Assembly (NCBI RefSeq): GCF_024171735.1
Contig: NZ_JAMTCH010000003.1
Location: 1 to 64,000 of the forward strand
Length of the DNA: 64,000 nt
Reading direction: 5' to 3'
Source: Prauserella alba
GTDB lineage: Bacteria > Actinomycetota > Actinomycetes > Mycobacteriales > Pseudonocardiaceae
Shown: positions 60,520-64,000 of the stretch, piece after piece
How the letters are laid out: each line of letters opens with the position of its first letter
Numbering within the stretch: the first letter of the stretch is position 1
Program-made: the position numbers and the translations under genes
Notes under the pieces: model-generated
Database searches by the model: none
What the model was told of the DNA's origin: nothing
The model's input: only the letters and a program-made list of their open reading frames with translations

Positions 60520-62060
60520 CAGAGTCGGAACGCGGCGCGCGGCTGGCGGTCGTGCAGGTCGTGGATCACCTGTGCGGCATCCTCCTCGCCGAGCAGATGC
60601 TCGGCGACCAGGCCGGACAGGTGGGCCGCGTCGACTCGGCGCGCGGTGTCGTGGCGGGCCGGGATGGAGCAGAACCCGCGAGTGTCGTCGATGAACCCGG
60701 CGTTGCGGTAGAAGCCGGCCGTCTCGGTGACCGCGTCGCGGAACCGGTGCATCGCGCGGGGAGCGTCGAGGAACCACCACGGCGCGCCGAGATACACCGA
60801 CGGGTAGAACCCGGCCAGCGGAGCGAGTTCGCGGGAGAACACGGTCTCGTCGAGGGTGAACACGACCGTCTGGAACCGCGGGTTCGTGCCGAACCGCTCC
60901 AGCATCGGCTGCAACGCCCCGGTGAACTCGGCCTGCAACGGGATGTCGTGGCCGGTGTCGGGGCCGAAGCGGCGCACCGTCTCGGGATGGTGGTTTCGCC
61001 TGACGCCGGTGTGCAGCGCCATCACCATGCCGTCCTCACTGGACATCCGCGCCATCTCGCCGAGCAGCTGCTGTGACAGCAACCGCGCGTCGTCGACGCT
61101 GCCCGTACCGGAACGGACGCGCCGGAACAGCCGCTGCGCCTCGTCGCCGTCGAGGAACGCCGTGCGGGCGTCGGGCGCGCTGTGATCGGTGGCCGTGGCC
61201 CCGTGGGAGCGGAAGTACTCCCGGCGGTTCTCCAGTGCCAGGACGAGCCCGGTGTAATCGCCGGTGTCGATCCCGCTCGCCTCGGCGAGCGCGGCCAACG
61301 CCGCGGGCCAGTCGGGTTTGGTCGCATCGAGGTGGCGGTCCGGGCGGAACGTGGGCACGACGCGGCCGGACCACGACGGATCCTCGGTGAGCGCGCGATG
61401 GTGGGCCAGATCGTCGGCGGGGTCGTCGGTGGTGGCCAGCGCCTCGATGGCGAACGAGTCGTACAGCGCGCGCGGCCGGAACTCGGGCAGGCGGAGCCGC
61501 TCGGTGAGCTCGTCGAAGAGTTCGTCGGCGGTCTCGGCCGAGGGCTGCACCGTCACGCCGAGCACCTCGTGGAGCTGCGCCTCCAGCCACTGCCGCGACG
61601 CCGTGCCGAGGAACAGGTGCCAATGTTGGCAGAAGGCGCGCCACGCCTCGCGCGGTGTGGCGGGCTCGCCGCCGTCGCCGTCGTGCAGGCCCACCTCGTT
61701 CATGGCAACACCGTGGGCGTGCAGCAGGCGCGTCACGTAGTGGTCGGGGGTGACCAGCAGCGACGCCGGGTCGGTGAACGCCTCGTTCTCGGCGAGCAGG
61801 CGAGCCTCGACGTGGCCGTGCGGGCTGATCACCGGCAGGTCGCGCACACTCTCGTAGAGCCGGCGCGCGATGGCGCGCTGCGAGGGCTCCGGCGGCAGCA
61901 GCCGGTCCGGGTGCGGAGCCAGCGGCGCCCGCCCGCCGCGTGAGACGTCGCGTGGCGCGGCCGCCGAGCCCAGGTTCCGCGGCGTGTGGCCGGAACGGGG
62001 TGCGGATGCGGGGTCGGGTGCGGAGTCGGGTGCAGGAGTGTCTGCCGTGCCGCCGTGCAT
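60519..62060 (-). CDS. uxaC: glucuronate isomerase
   Basis: A 513-residue amidohydrolase-fold isomerase converting glucuronate to fructuronate and galacturonate to tagaturonate. The metal-site HGH is in SPHGHVEARLLAEN near residue 79, and the family region ALHTGVRRNHH is around 345, with the closing segment DDTRGFCSIPARHDTARRVD. About 40 N-terminal residues rich in Pro/Ala/Ser are an extension. Operon order uxaC then the oxidoreductase, which carries out the next step. ATG 62060 lies in the promoter region that also carries operator sites for the LacI regulator. Confidence 0.93.
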   Translation of the reverse strand: MHGGTADTPAPDSAPDPASAPRSGHTPRNLGSAAAPRDVSRGGRAPLAPHPDRLLPPEPSQRAIARRLYESVRDLPVISPHGHVEARLLAENEAFTDPASLLVTPDHYVTRLLHAHGVAMNEVGLHDGDGGEPATPREAWRAFCQHWHLFLGTASRQWLEAQLHEVLGVTVQPSAETADELFDELTERLRLPEFRPRALYDSFAIEALATTDDPADDLAHHRALTEDPSWSGRVVPTFRPDRHLDATKPDWPAALAALAEASGIDTGDYTGLVLALENRREYFRSHGATATDHSAPDARTAFLDGDEAQRLFRRVRSGTGSVDDARLLSQQLLGEMARMSSEDGMVMALHTGVRRNHHPETVRRFGPDTGHDIPLQAEFTGALQPMLERFGTNPRFQTVVFTLDETVFSRELAPLAGFYPSVYLGAPWWFLDAPRAMHRFRDAVTETAGFYRNAGFIDDTRGFCSIPARHDTARRVDAAHLSGLVAEHLLGEEDAAQVIHDLHDRQPRAAFRL

Positions 62061-62091
62061 GCGGGCAGCCTCGCCGCACCACGCGGCTTAT

Positions 62092-62114
62092 GCAACTGGT
62101 TGCCGTCAGTTGTC
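62092..62114. promoter_or_regulatory. LacI-type operators upstream of uxaC
   Basis: GCAACTGGTTGC (62092-62103) is a 12-base palindrome with GCAAC/GTTGC arms; TCAGTTGTC (62106-62114) follows as the inverse of GACAACTGA. The related GGCAACTGATTGTCA (63222-63236) lies upstream of the regulator and dehydratase genes. Confidence 0.6.
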
Positions 62115-62182
62115 ATCCCGGGCCCGGCTGCCGCGCGTGGCGACTGCCCGCGCGTGGCGGCGAGCTCTCGCACGGCTGGAGG

Positions 62183-63181
62183 TCACCCGTCGTCGGATGG
62201 TGGGGGAGCCGTGGACCCGCGGGTCACGAGGTGTGCGTCGAACGATGCCGACTCCGGTGTCGTGTGGTGGGCGAGCTGCTCGTGGAGAGCGTCCACGGCG
62301 GACCTGCCGAGACGCTCGGTCGGCCCCGAGATCGTGGTCAGTGCGGGGACGGTCAGGTCGACGCCGAAGATGTCGTCGCATCCGACGAGGCTGAAGTCCG
62401 CGGGCACGCTGACGCCTGCGGCCTGCAGCCGTTGCAGGGTGCCGATCGCGATCAGGTCGTTGTAGGCGATCGCCGCGGTGGTGCGGTGCAGCATGAGGGC
62501 GTCGGCGGCTTCGTGGCCGCCCTGCCGGTTCGGCGGGTGGGGCCCGAGGAACGTCGCGTCGACGCCCAGTGCGGCCGACTCCTCGCGCACGGCCTGCCAG
62601 CGGGCGCCGTTGATCCAGGAGTTGCGCGGACCGGACAGGTACGCGATGCGGCGATGGCCGATGGCCGCGAGGTGGCGGACGGCCTTGCGCATCCCGCCCG
62701 CGGTGTCGACGACGAGGCTGGGGATGCCGTCGATCTCGCGGTTGACGATCGCCAGCGGGCGGTACTGGACGAGCTGGCGGATGACGTCGTCGGAGAGTCG
62801 CGAGGTGGCCAGGATCGCGCCGCTGGTGGTCGCCAGCAGCTGGCGCAGGTTGCTGACCTCGACCCGTGGTGACTCGTCGCTGTCGGTCAGGGCGAGCGTG
62901 TAGTCGCTCGCCAGTGCCTGTGCCTGGGCGGCCTTGATCAACGGCGAGTAGTACGGGTTGGCGATGTCGGTGACGACCAGCGTCATCGTCCGTGCCCGTC
63001 CCGGTGCCTCGGCGCGGGCGAGCGGCCGGGGCACATAGCCGATCTCCTCGGCGGCGGCACGAACCTTCTCGCGGGTGGCGGGGTTGACCCGGCTCGGGTG
63101 GGAGAACGTGCGCGACACCGTCGATGCCGCGACCCCGCACTGCCGGGCCACGTCGTAGATCGTCGGTCTGGAGTCGGCCAC
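62183..63181 (-). CDS. LacI family transcriptional regulator
   Basis: A 332-residue repressor. The helix-turn-helix [34 protein letters not shown] is at about residues 6-40, followed by a periplasmic-binding-protein-like effector domain. GTG 63181 is decided by GAGGAGG seven bases upstream. It lies between uxaC (same strand) and the dehydratase gene (opposite strand), and related operator-like sites occur in both promoter regions. Likely effectors are hexuronates or their intermediates, which is inferred from the cluster. Confidence 0.92.
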   Translation of the reverse strand: MADSRPTIYDVARQCGVAASTVSRTFSHPSRVNPATREKVRAAAEEIGYVPRPLARAEAPGRARTMTLVVTDIANPYYSPLIKAAQAQALASDYTLALTDSDESPRVEVSNLRQLLATTSGAILATSRLSDDVIRQLVQYRPLAIVNREIDGIPSLVVDTAGGMRKAVRHLAAIGHRRIAYLSGPRNSWINGARWQAVREESAALGVDATFLGPHPPNRQGGHEAADALMLHRTTAAIAYNDLIAIGTLQRLQAAGVSVPADFSLVGCDDIFGVDLTVPALTTISGPTERLGRSAVDALHEQLAHHTTPESASFDAHLVTRGSTAPPPSDDG

Positions 63182-63221
63182 CCTCGTACCTCCTCGACGG
63201 TCGGGCCCGGCGGCAACAAAT

Positions 63222-63236
63222 GGCAACTGATTGTCA
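63222..63236. promoter_or_regulatory. LacI-type operator between regulator and dehydratase genes
   Basis: GGCAACTGATTGTCA shares the GCAACTG and TTGTC parts of the sites upstream of uxaC. It is about 40 bases before the regulator start and 100 bases before the dehydratase start. Confidence 0.6.
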
Positions 63237-63334
63237 GTCTACGGGGCGGCTCTTACGTTGAACCGATCGCGATCCCGGCGGACCCGCGGCCGTGTGTGCA
63301 CGGCGGCCCCGTCGTTTGCAGTCAAGGAGGACCA

Positions 63335-64000
63335 GTGCTCATCGAGCGCGCAGACGTCATCGTCACCAGCCCCGGGCGCAACTTCGTCACGCTCAGGATC
63401 ACCACGGACGACGGGGTGGTCGGCTACGGCGACGGCACGCTGAACGGCCGGGAACTGGCCGTGGCGAGCTACCTCACCGACCACGTCGTGCCGCTGCTGA
63501 CCGGCCGCGACGCGCACGCCATCGAGGACACCTGGCAGTACCTGTACCGCGGTGCGTACTGGCGGCGCGGCCCCGTGACGATGGCGGCGATCGCCGCCGT
63601 GGACACCGCGCTGTGGGACATCAAGGCCAAGGTGGCGGGCCTGCCGCTGTACCAGCTGCTCGGCGGGGCCAGCCGGGAACGGTGCCTGGTCTACGGGCAC
63701 GCCAGCGGCAAGGACGTTCCCGAGCTGTTCGACTCGATCCGCGCCCACCTCGACGAGGGATTCCGTGCGATCCGCATCCAGACCGGCGTGCCGGGCCTGG
63801 ACTCGGTGTACGGCGTGGCCTCCAGCGCGGCGGCGTCGCTCGGCGGCGGCGACAGCGACGCCCGCTACGACTACGAGCCGGCGCGCCGTTCGGCACTGCC
63901 CGCCGAGGAGACCTGGGACACCCGGGCCTACCTGCGCCACGTGCCGTCGGTGTTCGAGGCGGTCCGCGGCGAGTTCGGCGAGGACATCGCGTTGCTGCAC
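63335..64000 (+). CDS. mannonate/altronate dehydratase of the enolase superfamily (partial, runs off window)
   Basis: The first 222 residues of a ManD/RspA-type dehydratase. The start [21 protein letters not shown], the [34 protein letters not shown] segment (capping domain) and the beginning of the barrel ([17 protein letters not shown]) fit the family; metal ligands lie beyond the end. It would convert mannonate (or altronate) to 2-keto-3-deoxygluconate, the step after UxaC and the oxidoreductase. GTG 63335 follows AAGGAGG. The gene continues past 64000 and no stop is seen. Confidence 0.88.
   Translation, partial: MLIERADVIVTSPGRNFVTLRITTDDGVVGYGDGTLNGRELAVASYLTDHVVPLLTGRDAHAIEDTWQYLYRGAYWRRGPVTMAAIAAVDTALWDIKAKVAGLPLYQLLGGASRERCLVYGHASGKDVPELFDSIRAHLDEGFRAIRIQTGVPGLDSVYGVASSAAASLGGGDSDARYDYEPARRSALPAEETWDTRAYLRHVPSVFEAVRGEFGEDIALLH

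Overview
The window is a high-GC actinobacterial chromosome segment, most likely from the Pseudonocardiales (Saccharomonospora, Prauserella or Amycolatopsis-like). The clues are glnE, glnA1, the RDD and DUF4191 genes, uvrD2 and whiB7 lying together; mycobacterium-like gene order from uvrD2 to the UPF0182 gene; an initiator tRNA with an unpaired C1/U72 end; a GlnR-type operator; a tmRNA tag ending in ALAA; and many promoters that place a TANNNT -10 box 6 to 8 bases before GTG or ATG, as in leaderless mRNAs. The genus is inference.

Layout. 1-430: end of an rRNA operon (23S tail, 5S, terminator). 700-5700: lipoprotein, amidotransferase, glnE and a thioesterase. 5.7-13.3 kb: a likely organic-acid module made of a sodium:solute symporter with a mini-membrane partner, a TetR regulator with a palindromic operator, a single-chain biotin-dependent acyl-CoA carboxylase and an acyl-CoA ligase. 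13.4-18.5 kb: glnA with a double GlnR box, RDD and DUF4191 membrane proteins, and the UvrD2 helicase. 18.6-19.8 kb: whiB7 behind a leader of about 500 bases carrying a 112-codon upstream ORF and a terminator-like hairpin. 19.9-32.6 kb: methyltransferase, zinc ribbon, AbiEi-like protein, AarF kinase, ThiF-like protein, three putative proteases, a PPA1309-family protein and UPF0182.

33.1-34.4 kb is an AT-rich island encoding a secreted DUF4258 protein and a DUF2283 protein, which I read as a possible toxin and immunity pair. It is followed by two near-identical initiator tRNA genes with matching terminators. 35.6-40.6 kb holds a PadR regulator, prfB, ftsE, ftsX, smpB and an amidohydrolase. ssrA lies at 45.1 kb, beyond an acyltransferase and a two-component system. 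45.5-51.8 kb holds a TRAP transporter, an IclR regulator, an acyl-CoA dehydrogenase and a class III CoA-transferase. 51.9-57.3 kb is accessory sequence: a head-to-head join of two truncated genes, a nitronate monooxygenase, a frameshifted remnant, a 683-residue repeat-rich exported protein and a LURP-one-like protein. 57.3-59.1 kb is a TetR/SDR pair sharing a double operator. 59.2-64 kb is a hexuronate catabolic cluster (mannitol-dehydrogenase-type oxidoreductase, uxaC, LacI regulator, ManD-type dehydratase) with related operators in its two promoter regions.

The best candidates for something undescribed are the secreted DUF4258/DUF2283 pair, the protease, ThiF and kinase neighbourhood beside whiB7, the whiB7 leader, and the acidic repeat protein. 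No insertion sequence, integrase or CRISPR array was seen.
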